13,184 nt of DNA. Origin: Rhodoferax sp. UBA4409. Lineage in GTDB: Bacteria; Pseudomonadota; Gammaproteobacteria; Burkholderiales; Burkholderiaceae_C. The position numbers and the translations under genes are program-made. Where the stretch lies: the NCBI GenBank assembly GCA_002390825.1, contig DGQR01000005.1, positions 1 through 13,184 of the forward strand, given 5' to 3'. The notes under the pieces are model-generated. The model did no database searches, had not been told where the DNA came from, and saw only the letters and a list, made by a program, of their open reading frames with translations. Positions 1-7,670 of the stretch are shown here, in pieces. Within the stretch, counting starts at the first letter, position 1; each line of letters begins with the position of its first letter.

Positions 1-123
1 GAGGTGTCTAGTAAATCCGGGACGATTCAAGATTACTTGATGATTCATTCAGATAATCGTGACTCGCTAAATGCTGCAGCAAGTGGAGCTAGTGAGAAAG
101 TATTGTCGTCATATTGGGCGTAG
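1..123 (+). CDS. C-terminal end of an unidentified protein (5' end outside window)
   Basis: Frame 1 is open from the first base to a TAG at 121-123, giving 40 residues that end in VLSSYWA. No start is needed because the gene would begin upstream of the window. The residues are not recognisable, and 40 open codons at an edge is weak evidence. It would converge on the tyrosine recombinase gene that ends at 151, with only 27 bases between the two stops and no clear hairpin terminator. This is a tentative partial gene and may be a chance open frame. Confidence 0.35.
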   Translation, partial: EVSSKSGTIQDYLMIHSDNRDSLNAAASGASEKVLSSYWA

Positions 124-150
124 GTCCTTAAAGCCGCCCGATACTTAAAT

Positions 151-2241
151 CTAAACACTTCGCCGCTTCATAAGCTTCACCGCATCGATCTTTCTCGCTA
201 ACTCCTGAGTCGAGTAAATGGAAGTCGTATCGATAGAGGCGTGTCCTGTCAGTTCGCTCACCACTTCAATCGGAACGCCATCAACCAATGCCTGTCGAAC
301 AAAGGTGTGTCGCATCCAGTGGGTAGAAGCTTTAAGGAATCTGGCTTGTTCTAAACCTGCCTCATGGCAGAGATACGAGATCTTGTTGAAGAAGCGTTTG
401 AGAACTGCATAGATTCCGGAGGCCGATAGTGGTAAGCCACGCTTCGTCGAGACGGCGGCCACGTGTGTAGCGTCTGTGCTGGATTGGTGCCACTTCGGTA
501 CTGATGCGTGCAAGGTGCGGATCAGGGGAAGTTCACCCGCATCTACCAGTTGCTTGTCCTCAGCTAAGAACTCTTTAGCGTGTTGGGAGATAAGCGCAAC
601 TATGGAGTCCTTCAGCGGGATTTCACGGATCTTATTACGCTTGCCTGTGACAGTAAGTACCCAGGTGGGTGGCAAATCAGAAATATTTTCAAGGCGCAGA
701 TCTTTGTAGCGTGCGTTCGTCAATTCTTCCAAGCGCACGCCGCTGGTGACCAATAGCTCAAGAATGCAACGTAGACGATGAGACTCCGGAGAAGATGGTA
801 GGCCGCTTAAGTTCTGCAGGACAAACGCCCACTCCGCTTCGGTAAAGCTGCGACGGATGTCTACTTTGGAGACCGGCAAGTCAAAGGACTTCATCAAGGC
901 CCTGAAAGGGTTGGCCACCAGGTAGCCTGCATCCATGAGTCCGGTGAACAGCGTTTGCAAAATGACCAATGCTTGCTTTTGCGAAGCAGGGGAGGGCTGC
1001 CCTCTGAATGCTCGCCACTGGGGGTCGGATTGCGGGACAGGCAGGGGGTGGATCCAGCCCGCCGGGACTGCTTTCAAAAACTCCCGGTAGCTTTGGCAAT
1101 CAGGGGCGGTGACGGAGCTGATAGGTTTGCGCAGATCCTGGGCACACCAGAGGACAAATCTCTCGATCTCTTTGCGATAGCTGCGCTGGGTGGAGGGCTT
1201 CTCGTTGTAACGACTCAGCCACGCGGCGATAGCTTCTCCATCATTGCCAGCGCCCAGTGTGTTGGCCATGTGGCTGCGAAACACACCGATTTCTCCGGTG
1301 AGGGTGGGAGTGAGCGCGATGCGCTGGAGTTCGCGGTCGATTAGGGTGAGGGTGCCGGAGGTACTGCCTGAAGGGGAGGGGAGGGCAGGGGAGGGGGACC
1401 CTGAAGAGTTAACTTTGGGGGACTGCAGGGCGGTCAGGGATTTAGGTTGGAGGGCCGTGGCTTGGATAGCCATGCGCAGCTGTTCTTGCTGGAGTTGCAG
1501 CCAGTAAACCACCTGCCCTGCTCTCAATGCACCAAAGCCTTCAATGCGCCCGTGCCAGCGGTAGCCATAGACATTAATGAAGTTCACCAAGTCTTTGAGA
1601 AGCAGCAGTCCCACATTGCGCAGGCGTTTGACCACCGGGCGAGCGAACCAGAGCTCCAGCTTGTCTTCGGCTGTGGGCTGGATGGCAAGTAATGATTCCA
1701 GGTGGTTGAGGGCGCGCACCTGTTCGGCGGAAGGGTCCTTGAGATGGGAGCCGGCCTCCAGAGCATCGGCATTGTCTAGTCCGAAGGCGGCCTTGTATTC
1801 GTCCAGCAGCTCGGCTTCCGAGTACATGTTGGGGTCCATGCCTTCTTGCTCCACCCATTCCTCCAGAGTTGGCAGCTGCACGGCTGCGACCGGTTTTGCC
1901 TGGCTGCGCAGTACGTCCAAGGAGGCATGCAGGCCCGCGTGTTTGGGCAGTCCAAGGTCAAGGTTGCGTCCAGCTTCGATGATCTGCTGGAGCAAGGCAT
2001 CCTTGCGGTTCTGGACGTAACGCAGATCGGTGGTGCTATCCGCCCAGGCGAGGTAGCGGTCAAAAGACTGGCGCAGATCTAATCCGAGCAAAGCGGAGCG
2101 CACGAAGGCGAAATGGTGCACTCCTAAAGAGCGAGGGTCCTTGATGACCTTGGACTTGGACCCTGGGGGGCGGCCGCGGCGCTTGGGCACTGGGTTGTGA
2201 AACAGCGGGTCTGCAGAGGGAAAAGCGGTTGAAACTGCCAT
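151..2241 (-). CDS. Large tyrosine recombinase with N-terminal DUF3701-like region
   Basis: A site-specific tyrosine recombinase (phage integrase family) of about 696 residues, longer than typical integrases of 300-450. The catalytic set is complete. Numbered from a GTG two codons upstream, it is Arg505 (TSGVRLEELT), Lys536 (VTGKRNK), His643 and Arg646 (HWMRH), His669 (TGHAS) and nucleophile Tyr678. N-terminal parts: an AT-hook-like basic motif RRGRPPGSKSK near residues 23-33, a DUF3701-like region at about 45-110, a helical module at about 197-250, a Ser/Pro-rich linker at about 280-300, then the core-binding domain at about 335-395. ATG 2241 is chosen because GAGG lies 8 nt upstream; GTG 2247 is only 2 nt from it. 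It is a paralogue of the recombinase at 5958-7670 but lies outside the transposon. Its substrate is unknown; the dyad just upstream is one candidate. Confidence 0.9.
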   Translation of the reverse strand: MAVSTAFPSADPLFHNPVPKRRGRPPGSKSKVIKDPRSLGVHHFAFVRSALLGLDLRQSFDRYLAWADSTTDLRYVQNRKDALLQQIIEAGRNLDLGLPKHAGLHASLDVLRSQAKPVAAVQLPTLEEWVEQEGMDPNMYSEAELLDEYKAAFGLDNADALEAGSHLKDPSAEQVRALNHLESLLAIQPTAEDKLELWFARPVVKRLRNVGLLLLKDLVNFINVYGYRWHGRIEGFGALRAGQVVYWLQLQQEQLRMAIQATALQPKSLTALQSPKVNSSGSPSPALPSPSGSTSGTLTLIDRELQRIALTPTLTGEIGVFRSHMANTLGAGNDGEAIAAWLSRYNEKPSTQRSYRKEIERFVLWCAQDLRKPISSVTAPDCQSYREFLKAVPAGWIHPLPVPQSDPQWRAFRGQPSPASQKQALVILQTLFTGLMDAGYLVANPFRALMKSFDLPVSKVDIRRSFTEAEWAFVLQNLSGLPSSPESHRLRCILELLVTSGVRLEELTNARYKDLRLENISDLPPTWVLTVTGKRNKIREIPLKDSIVALISQHAKEFLAEDKQLVDAGELPLIRTLHASVPKWHQSSTDATHVAAVSTKRGLPLSASGIYAVLKRFFNKISYLCHEAGLEQARFLKASTHWMRHTFVRQALVDGVPIEVVSELTGHASIDTTSIYSTQELARKIDAVKLMKRRSV

Positions 2242-2291
2242 GAGCACGACCTCGTATGTCTGGGAAATGGCGACTTAGACTAATTTATATT

Positions 2292-2321
2292 ACGTCATGA
2301 TTATAAGGATAATCATGACGT
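2292..2321. promoter_or_regulatory. Perfect 13-bp inverted repeat with 4-bp spacer in the divergent intergenic region
   Basis: The left arm ACGTCATGATTAT (2292-2304) is followed by AAGG and by its exact reverse complement (2309-2321). It lies 50 bp upstream of the recombinase start and about 95 bp upstream of the divergent gene at 2415. The surroundings are AT-rich. A dyad this long is unlikely by chance. It could be an operator controlling one or both genes, or a binding or crossover site of the adjacent tyrosine recombinase. The 4-bp spacer is shorter than the 6-8 bp usual for such crossover sites, which favours an operator. There is no T-run, so a terminator is unlikely. Confidence 0.6.
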
Positions 2322-2414
2322 TTTCGCGTTCGAATAAATGGAGGAGGGTCGGGGGAGGGCGGTACTGCCTAGAAACGGCACAATGGCCGTAGGTGGATAA
2401 GGGAGAGACGACCA

Positions 2415-3662
2415 GTGCTGTCGAGACACATGCAAACACCCCAAGAAAAAGCCGCAGGATGGATCGAACGTAACCACACCCTAATGGCATGGGCGGTCAC
2501 GAGCCAGGAGCGTAAGGCCACCTACATCGGGAGTCTCCAACGTGAGCAGACAGGCTTGAAGTGCGACTGCGTGTGCCCGGCCTGTGGCGGTCGGCTGCAG
2601 GCGATCAATGCGGGTAAGCCGATCCCCAAGGTACCAGCCGGCAAAACCCCGCGCCCCCACTTCCGGCATGACGTTGGCCAGCAATACGAGAGCTGCCTCA
2701 TCAAAATGTCGCAGATCGTCGCCTTGCAATTGCTATTGCAAGAGAAAGCCATTTACCTTCCCCCGCAGACGGTCAGTTTCCTAGTTGTTGGCGCAAGCGG
2801 TCAGATTTACACCGGAACGTCTCACTGCGATGGTCTAACCATGGATGTCGCGGCAAGGGAATGGATCGATGAGCACGAAGCCAAGATCACCCTACAGGAC
2901 GGGCGTGTGGTGTGGTTGAGATTGTTCGGCACAGTCTCCAGCAATCCCGCCCAACCAGGCGAAGCGGTGATCACGCATTTGCCATTCAGCAATAAACCAT
3001 CAAAAGCAAGCCTTGAGCGGCAAGCAGAGTTCACCAATTTAATGGAACTCGCGCAGGATGTTGCAGCCCGCGATCCCCGCGGTTTGCTGGATCTTGTGCG
3101 GCTCTATACAAGGCCTATCCAGACAGAGCTACTTCTGTCTTGTGCCAAGAGCCCACCTCATGGAGGCAAGGCTGACATAGCCCCTCACCAGTTATTTATG
3201 CCTCGTGTGCCTCTGGTGCTTACAAGCCACTCACACTATCCGCAACTGGATGAGACTCAATTCGAAGTTGATTTGGCCAAGGATCCCATCTTGCCAGGCC
3301 CCTGGTATCGGGAACGATATGCCAAGGCACTCTCAGAGGTAGGCAGTGGAAAGAAGTCCGGTGCTTGGGAACAAGACAGGAATCATTCGGTTGCTGCAAT
3401 TCTTCCGTGGGGAATCGCTTGTGTGTTCGGTGGAAACCACTCGATTGCTGCTGGGATCCTCGCCGGTGAAGGCGTAGTCACTCCATGTGAGGCATGGGAT
3501 ATGAGCGGCTTACTGGCCAAGGTACGCTGTGACGGAATTCACTATGTTGAAATCGAAACTGGCAAACCGATCTGCAAAATGCACGATCCGAAGATGGGCG
3601 CCGTTTTTGAGATCGGCCGACTGTTGGAACAGCACCAAATCAAACCTCTACGTCGGCTCTAA
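2415..3662 (+). CDS. CoiA-like cysteine/histidine protein with an additional C-terminal domain, function unknown
   Basis: A 415-residue soluble protein. The N-terminal part has clustered Cys50, Cys52, Cys54 and Cys57 (CDCVCPACGG), then HFRH at 82-85 and Cys94. This recalls the zinc-binding and 'HFRH' segment at the start of competence protein CoiA-like and related nuclease-like proteins. The C-terminal part (about 320-415) has two NHS motifs (NHSVAAILPWGI and GGNHSIAAG) and further cysteines, like an uncharacterised plasmid-borne domain; I cannot name it with certainty. GTG 2415 is preferred because GGGAGA lies 8 nt upstream; ATG 2430 lacks a well-placed site. It diverges from the recombinase and shares the intergenic dyad. 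A nucleic-acid function is an inference from the N-terminal motif only. Confidence 0.75.
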   Translation: MLSRHMQTPQEKAAGWIERNHTLMAWAVTSQERKATYIGSLQREQTGLKCDCVCPACGGRLQAINAGKPIPKVPAGKTPRPHFRHDVGQQYESCLIKMSQIVALQLLLQEKAIYLPPQTVSFLVVGASGQIYTGTSHCDGLTMDVAAREWIDEHEAKITLQDGRVVWLRLFGTVSSNPAQPGEAVITHLPFSNKPSKASLERQAEFTNLMELAQDVAARDPRGLLDLVRLYTRPIQTELLLSCAKSPPHGGKADIAPHQLFMPRVPLVLTSHSHYPQLDETQFEVDLAKDPILPGPWYRERYAKALSEVGSGKKSGAWEQDRNHSVAAILPWGIACVFGGNHSIAAGILAGEGVVTPCEAWDMSGLLAKVRCDGIHYVEIETGKPICKMHDPKMGAVFEIGRLLEQHQIKPLRRL

Positions 3663-3673
3663 AGGACCTCTCG

Positions 3674-4029
3674 CTACACTTCGGTTATGCCGTCCTCGCT
3701 TGGAGTAGCCGCAGCGGAGATAGTCGGCGGCATTACTTTCATTGCCTGTGCGGCAAGAAAAGCCGCTCCGACAAGCAAGCGTGGACTTGGTCTTCCAGGG
3801 TATTTTCCGAGCGGGTCACCATCAACGGTCCCTTCTTTGTAATACAAAGAAGTCACAGAAAAGTGGGCGGGTTGTTCTTTGTCCTGTAACTGCAAAATCA
3901 GCAATGCGCTTGGCGTCAAGTGCAAGTTGATTTTCAGCTTACCTTTTTCTTCAGATAGGTGAATTTTTCCAGGTTGCCCAAGTTTTTCCCAAACGAGTTG
4001 AGCGACTGGTTTTTTTTGCTTGGCGACCC
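3674..4029 (-). pseudogene. 5'-truncated gene cut by the left end of the Tn3-family transposon
   Basis: The minus frame is open from the transposon boundary (4029) to a TAG at 3674-3676, about 118 residues. It begins RVAKQKKPVAQLVWEKLG and ends EDGITEV. The frame stays open into the inverted repeat but meets a stop in the element without an in-frame ATG or GTG. The first possible start in the native part is TTG 3925, which would drop the lysine-rich N-terminal part. The sequence reads like real protein throughout, so the natural reading is a gene whose 5' part was separated by the transposon. The family is not recognised. It converges on the gene ending at 3662, with 11 bases between stops. 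Confidence 0.55.
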
Positions 4030-4067
4030 GGGGTAATCTCGGTTTAGGTGCAAATAGTAACGGTAAG
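4030..4067 (+). repeat. Left terminal inverted repeat (IRL, 38 bp) of the Tn3-family transposon
   Basis: It begins GGGGTAATCTCGGTTTAGGT and ends CGGTAAG. It matches the right end at 36 of 38 positions; the differences are at repeat positions 27 and 31. Similarity continues to about 4109, with roughly 64 of 80 positions identical by hand alignment, so the functional end may be longer than 38 bp. Tn3-family TnpA binds the inner part of such repeats and cuts at the outer GGGG. Confidence 0.95.
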
Positions 4068-4070
4068 GTG

Positions 4071-4086
4071 CAAGGGTTTACCCTTG
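4071..4086. repeat. Subterminal palindrome CAAGGGT/ACCCTTG inside the left end
   Basis: CAAGGGT and its exact complement ACCCTTG are separated by TT. They lie 3 bp inside the 38-bp repeat and have a counterpart at the same distance inside the right end. Conservation at both ends suggests a protein-binding site within the extended terminus. Confidence 0.6.
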
Positions 4087-4199
4087 GTTTTTATGGCAAC
4101 AATGGACAATGTGGCCTCCCAATCGAGTCACCAATGGCGGAAATTAACTTGGCTTAAACTGCGTCCGCAATTCGTCCGAGCTACCTACATACCGCGCCT

Positions 4200-5069
4200 A
4201 TGAATGTCCAGCATCTACTGCCAAGGTTAACGCTTCACCGTCAGTTTGCCGAAGACCTTTGGGCGGCCAAGGCACCCTGCTTTGCATTGGGCATGGTGGA
4301 GGAGCGCCAAGAGCCGATGGGCCTGTTGGCACTGCGTCCACCCAAGGCCATGCCGAAGGAAGCCATGGCCTTGGGCTTCAATTTCGGCCACACCCTGGTG
4401 GGCAATGCAGACTTTGAAGTAGTTCAGCTCTTCTTTGAGTTCTATGGTTTTGCCACCTACAGCGTGCTGCTCAATCCCAACAACCCCTTGGTCAAGCAGG
4501 TGTTGTCCCATATGCTGGCCAGCAAGCAGTATTTTTTCTTGGCCCTTGCACCCGATGCGACGGTGACAGCCTTTCGCGCGGAGTTTGAGGCCGACCGCTT
4601 GGCTGGCTTGCGTGAGCATTGGCCCCGTCTGCAAAACTCCCGTACCAACGATTTGCAGTACCAAAAAGCGGTCAAGGTCATCCAGAAACAGACGCAGGAC
4701 CCCGACGCTTTGCTGACCTGGGTGTGCCGTGACCATGTGGACTGTCTGGACCCCCGAAAAGACCCCTTGGAGTTAACGCCCAGAGGTGCCCAGGCACCGC
4801 AAGACAAGAATCGCGACGAGCGCCTGGCCATCGCCCAATTGCTGGATGCCAAAATGCGTGAGTTTGAACGCACCGACAATGGCAACCAGTTGGAGTTGTT
4901 GGCCCAGATGGCCCCCTATATGGAGCTGTTTCAACAATTGATGCAGTCGGCGCAGAAAGAAGAGATGAACGTCCTGTGCGAGGCGCACCCGGAGCTTGAT
5001 CGCTTTGTCCAACTGTTGGCGCATATTGCCCAAGGCATCCAGTCGGGGGCAATCACCGTGCCGCGTTAA
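4200..5069 (+). CDS. Transposon passenger protein of unknown function, 289 residues
   Basis: The first gene inside the left end and the only major cargo gene on the plus strand. The product looks cytoplasmic: no signal peptide or membrane segment. It is Phe- and Leu-rich with an apparently alpha/beta N-terminal half (FNFGHTLVG at about 59-67, VVQLFFEFYGFATYSVLLNP at about 74-93). The charged C-terminal half is probably helical (about 200-270). No catalytic motif is recognised. ATG 4200 is the first start after an in-frame TAA about 45 bases upstream. I see no clear Shine-Dalgarno sequence, so translation start is uncertain. The length and ordinary codon use support a real gene. It converges on higA. 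Confidence 0.7.
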   Translation: MNVQHLLPRLTLHRQFAEDLWAAKAPCFALGMVEERQEPMGLLALRPPKAMPKEAMALGFNFGHTLVGNADFEVVQLFFEFYGFATYSVLLNPNNPLVKQVLSHMLASKQYFFLALAPDATVTAFRAEFEADRLAGLREHWPRLQNSRTNDLQYQKAVKVIQKQTQDPDALLTWVCRDHVDCLDPRKDPLELTPRGAQAPQDKNRDERLAIAQLLDAKMREFERTDNGNQLELLAQMAPYMELFQQLMQSAQKEEMNVLCEAHPELDRFVQLLAHIAQGIQSGAITVPR

Positions 5070-5192
5070 CTACGCATGCCCACATGCATCACTCAAATTC
5101 ATCCTGTTTTGGCAGCCGTCTGAAATTTCCGCCGGTTTGGGCGTGGAACCCCATCTAGCAAATTGGGGGGCAGGACGTGGCACCCGGAAAAG
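5070..5192. other. Convergent intergenic spacer with no recognised feature
   Basis: 123 bp between the stops of the orphan gene and higA. No strong hairpin followed by a T-run is visible on either strand, so neither gene has an obvious intrinsic terminator here. Confidence 0.5.
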
Positions 5193-5519
5193 TCACGCTA
5201 CCGCAGCGGACCCAAGGTCACCAAAGTTGCTTATTTTGACCGCGCCATCCGGAAAGCGCGCAATCACGTCCAACTGCCCACCCATCGCTTCAATGTGACT
5301 GCGCAGCGTTGATAGATACATGTCCGTGCGTTTTTCCATTTTGGCGATAGATGGCTGCTGGACGTGCAACACCTCGGCCAGCATCTTTTGGGACAGGCCA
5401 CGGGCTTGCCGTAATTCGTTGAGTGGCATTTCGGCAAGCATCGCTTGTGCCTTAACCGCTGCCCTCGCTTGGGCCTGGGGCGCCATGCGCGAGCGCAAGT
5501 CAGAGAATTTGTTTGCCAT
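5193..5519 (-). CDS. higA: HigA-type XRE-family antitoxin
   Basis: A 108-residue helix-turn-helix protein expected to neutralise the toxin encoded immediately upstream and to repress the pair's promoter. The XRE helix-turn-helix lies at about residues 34-62 (ELRQARGLSQKMLAEVLHVQ, then QPSIAKMEKR). A C-terminal segment IEAMGGQLDVIARFPDG is typical of antitoxins paired with Gp49/HigB-like toxins. The start at 5519 overlaps the 3' end of the toxin gene by 20 bp and is preceded by GGAAGGA within the toxin gene about 10 nt upstream, so the two are translationally linked. Toxin-first order matches HigBA systems. Such pairs are known cargo of Tn3-family elements, often beside the resolution genes, as here. 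Confidence 0.88.
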   Translation of the reverse strand: MANKFSDLRSRMAPQAQARAAVKAQAMLAEMPLNELRQARGLSQKMLAEVLHVQQPSIAKMEKRTDMYLSTLRSHIEAMGGQLDVIARFPDGAVKISNFGDLGSAAVA

Positions 5520-5877
5520 TTATCAGTCCTTCCTTCCGAAGTTGCTCTATGTGTTCATCGTAGAGTCCGTCCGCAATCGGGATGTGTACGTCATACCACC
5601 GGTCGTCCCCAGTCTTATCGCCTCCGATCAGCAGGATGGCCGACCGTCTAGGGTCAAACGCATATAGAGTTCGATACGGTCGCCCATCGTGCTGCGTGCG
5701 CAATTCACGCATATGGCTGTGTTTCGATCCGTTAATCCCGCTGCTGTGAGGAAACCCCAAATTCGGGCCTCGATCCTCCAGCAAGCGCACGGATGCATCC
5801 AGAGACTCTTGTTCATCTTCAGACAGACCGTTCCACCACTCGCCGAATTCGTCTGTGTACTCAACATCCCAAATCAT
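5500..5877 (-). CDS. higB: HigB/RelE-type (Gp49-like) toxin
   Basis: A 125-residue toxin of the RelE/ParE superfamily, Gp49-like branch. Members of this branch usually act as ribosome-dependent mRNA endonucleases; the activity is inferred from the family. Visible hallmarks: the N-terminal WDVEYTDEFGEWWNGLSEDEQ, then MRELR (56-60), the strand-rich core YRTLYAFDPRRSAILLIGGDK (about 68-88) and a basic helical tail. ATG 5877 lies 6 nt below a perfect -10 box, so the mRNA is probably leaderless. The partner antitoxin overlaps the 3' end. The tyrosine recombinase gene ends 80 bp upstream on the same strand, so the pair has its own promoter rather than depending on read-through. Confidence 0.88.
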   Translation of the reverse strand: MIWDVEYTDEFGEWWNGLSEDEQESLDASVRLLEDRGPNLGFPHSSGINGSKHSHMRELRTQHDGRPYRTLYAFDPRRSAILLIGGDKTGDDRWYDVHIPIADGLYDEHIEQLRKEGLINGKQIL

Positions 5878-5883
5878 GCGACA

Positions 5884-5912
5884 AGTATAGCCTCCATGGA
5901 ATATTCCGTCAA
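5884..5912 (-). promoter_or_regulatory. higBA promoter with overlapping palindromic operator
   Basis: On the minus strand, -35 TTGACG (5912-5907) and -10 TATACT (5889-5884) are exactly 17 bp apart. The spacer contains the perfect palindrome GGAATATTCC (5898-5907), and a second dyad ATTCC/GGAAT spans 5903-5918. This is the expected layout for autorepression by the HigA-HigB complex. The likely transcription start coincides with the toxin ATG at 5877. Confidence 0.8.
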
Positions 5913-5957
5913 TGGAATAAAGCAGAGCTAAAAGAACGCGCTATCCTGCCCATCCCT

Positions 5958-7670
5958 TTATGACCGCGCCCCAAACGCATCACCCATCTGCCTAGCCCGT
6001 TTGACCTCATCGGTGTGCAGGTAGATCGACGTTGTGGCCACCGACGCGTGGCGCAAATTGTCGCGCACGGTGGTCAGTTCGGCACCGCGCGCCAAAGCAT
6101 GCGTGGCGTGCGTGTGCCTCATCCAATGCGGACTGGCTTTGCGCAGCTTTTCCGCAGTGGCAGGTGCATCCTTTTCGATTGCAGTCGCTACCGTGGTGAA
6201 GAATCGTTTCATAAGGCTCCAGACCCTGGTGGCGGTGATGCCCGATTTTCCGTCTGGGTCGCCCAGGTCGGCAATCAAGGGGGTGGAAGGCTTCCAATGC
6301 GCTGGCGTAATGGGCAAACCCCGTTGCATCAGCGAGTGGTCCAACGCGGAGCGCACCAGCGGCGGCAGTGCAACTTTGCCCGACTTGCTGCCCTTTCCAA
6401 CCAATTTGATCCAGTGGTCGCCATGCGAATCGACTTCGATTTGTCCCAGTTTGGCGCCGACCAGCTCGCTGACCCGCAGTCCCGTGGCATATGCAAAGTC
6501 CAGCACAAAGCGCAAACGCTGCGCCGCCGGTACCTGCCAACCATAGGTCCATTCCAGCCCGTCGGCCACCGCACGGATGATGGCCCATTCCCCTTCAGAG
6601 AACACCCGCCCCGTATCCATAGGTGCCGCGTGCGAAGCACCACGCACTTTGACCCCAGAGAATGGGTTGGCCAACACATAGCGCTGCTCCATGAGCCAGC
6701 GAAACATGGCACCAAGGACCGCCAAGGCATAAGCCACAGAGCGGGGTGCCAAACCGCCCACAAAGGGTTTCCAGTCCGGTGATGTTCGCGCCTGGGGTGG
6801 GCCAATCCACCGCCTGGCCGGTGTCGGGTGCCGCAGAAACGCCCGGTAAGCAATGGCGTCTTCCGTGTTCAGGGAAGATAGTGCTTTGCCGCGTTCGACG
6901 ATGGCCCACAGGATCAGTCGCTCGGCCTCTTTTCTGTAAGCACGCTGGGTGGCGGCCGCCTCGTGCAAGGACAGCCAAGCCTGGACAGCTTCGTAGTCAT
7001 TGGCAGAATTCAGCGTGCAACTCTCAGGTGGCGCACGAAAGGTCCCACGGGAACCATCCACCTCACCGGGCACCACGAGCATCTCCCAGGGCTGCACTTC
7101 CTGCTGGGCATTGCGAACGATCAGGGCACGAGCGCGCTCAACAAGCTGCGGGTGCTGGGAAAAGAAGGCCTCAATCTGCCGGGCACCAGTCACTCCCAGC
7201 CCAGGTACAGCCACCCACCAGCGCCGCCGGCGCGGTACGCGCACAGTTAGGTCGGCCAGGGTGTCGATGCCATGGGCTTTCAAGGACCGCACCGAGCGCT
7301 CAGACAGCCACAAACCGATATCGTCGGTGATTTGCGGCGCTGGCGGGGTAATGGTGCGCAGCAGTTCAATGGCGGCAACAGCCGCGCGGCTGTGCTGGAT
7401 GCGTTTCTGTTCGGAATGCTCAAAGGCACTGGCAAGATCCTCGCGTCTACGAAGCCTTGCAAGGGTCGCCAGCTTCCTGCGGATGTTCCCTATTTGAGAT
7501 CGTGAAGACTGCCCCGAAAGCCGTTGGTCACCCAGATACTGGTCAACAGCATCCCGGGTGGACATTCCTGAGTACCAAGCGCGCAGGGCGGCAAGCTCAG
7601 CCGTTCCCGGAAATCCATCGATTTCTGGGCCATTTGTTTTTGCCAAACTGGCTACCTCGTACTTTTGCAT
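5958..7670 (-). CDS. Tyrosine recombinase with N-terminal DUF3701, candidate cointegrate resolvase
   Basis: A 570-residue site-specific recombinase. The N-terminal DUF3701-type domain spans about 25-90 (LAALRAWYSGMSTRDAVDQY). A helix-hairpin-helix-like segment follows at about 120-170 (SLKAHGIDTLADLTVRV, then VPGLGVTGARQIEAFF). The core-binding domain is at about 225-345 and the catalytic domain at about 355-560. The active-site set is complete: Arg399, Lys426, His515, Arg518, His541 and Tyr550. The ATG at 7670 follows an in-frame TAA directly, so no longer start is possible; no good ribosome site is seen. It is the only site-specific recombinase in a Tn3-family element lacking a serine resolvase, so a resolution role like that of TnpI of Tn4430 or TnpS of Tn4651 is plausible, though the family link to those is not shown. 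It shares architecture with the recombinase at 151-2241 but lacks the AT-hook and Ser/Pro linker. Confidence 0.9.
   Translation of the reverse strand: MQKYEVASLAKTNGPEIDGFPGTAELAALRAWYSGMSTRDAVDQYLGDQRLSGQSSRSQIGNIRRKLATLARLRRREDLASAFEHSEQKRIQHSRAAVAAIELLRTITPPAPQITDDIGLWLSERSVRSLKAHGIDTLADLTVRVPRRRRWWVAVPGLGVTGARQIEAFFSQHPQLVERARALIVRNAQQEVQPWEMLVVPGEVDGSRGTFRAPPESCTLNSANDYEAVQAWLSLHEAAATQRAYRKEAERLILWAIVERGKALSSLNTEDAIAYRAFLRHPTPARRWIGPPQARTSPDWKPFVGGLAPRSVAYALAVLGAMFRWLMEQRYVLANPFSGVKVRGASHAAPMDTGRVFSEGEWAIIRAVADGLEWTYGWQVPAAQRLRFVLDFAYATGLRVSELVGAKLGQIEVDSHGDHWIKLVGKGSKSGKVALPPLVRSALDHSLMQRGLPITPAHWKPSTPLIADLGDPDGKSGITATRVWSLMKRFFTTVATAIEKDAPATAEKLRKASPHWMRHTHATHALARGAELTTVRDNLRHASVATTSIYLHTDEVKRARQMGDAFGARS

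Noticed and set aside
1340..1415. G-rich low-complexity tract on the plus strand
   Set aside because: It encodes the Ser/Pro-rich linker of the recombinase on the other strand; not a separate repeat or regulatory element.
5136..5160. GCCGGTTTGGGCGTGG resembling the internal inverted-repeat boxes
   Set aside because: Similarity needs a gap and is lost after about ten bases; treated as chance.
6015..6782. 255-codon plus-strand frame inside the transposon recombinase
   Set aside because: Antisense shadow of a well-supported gene with catalytic motifs; no independent evidence.
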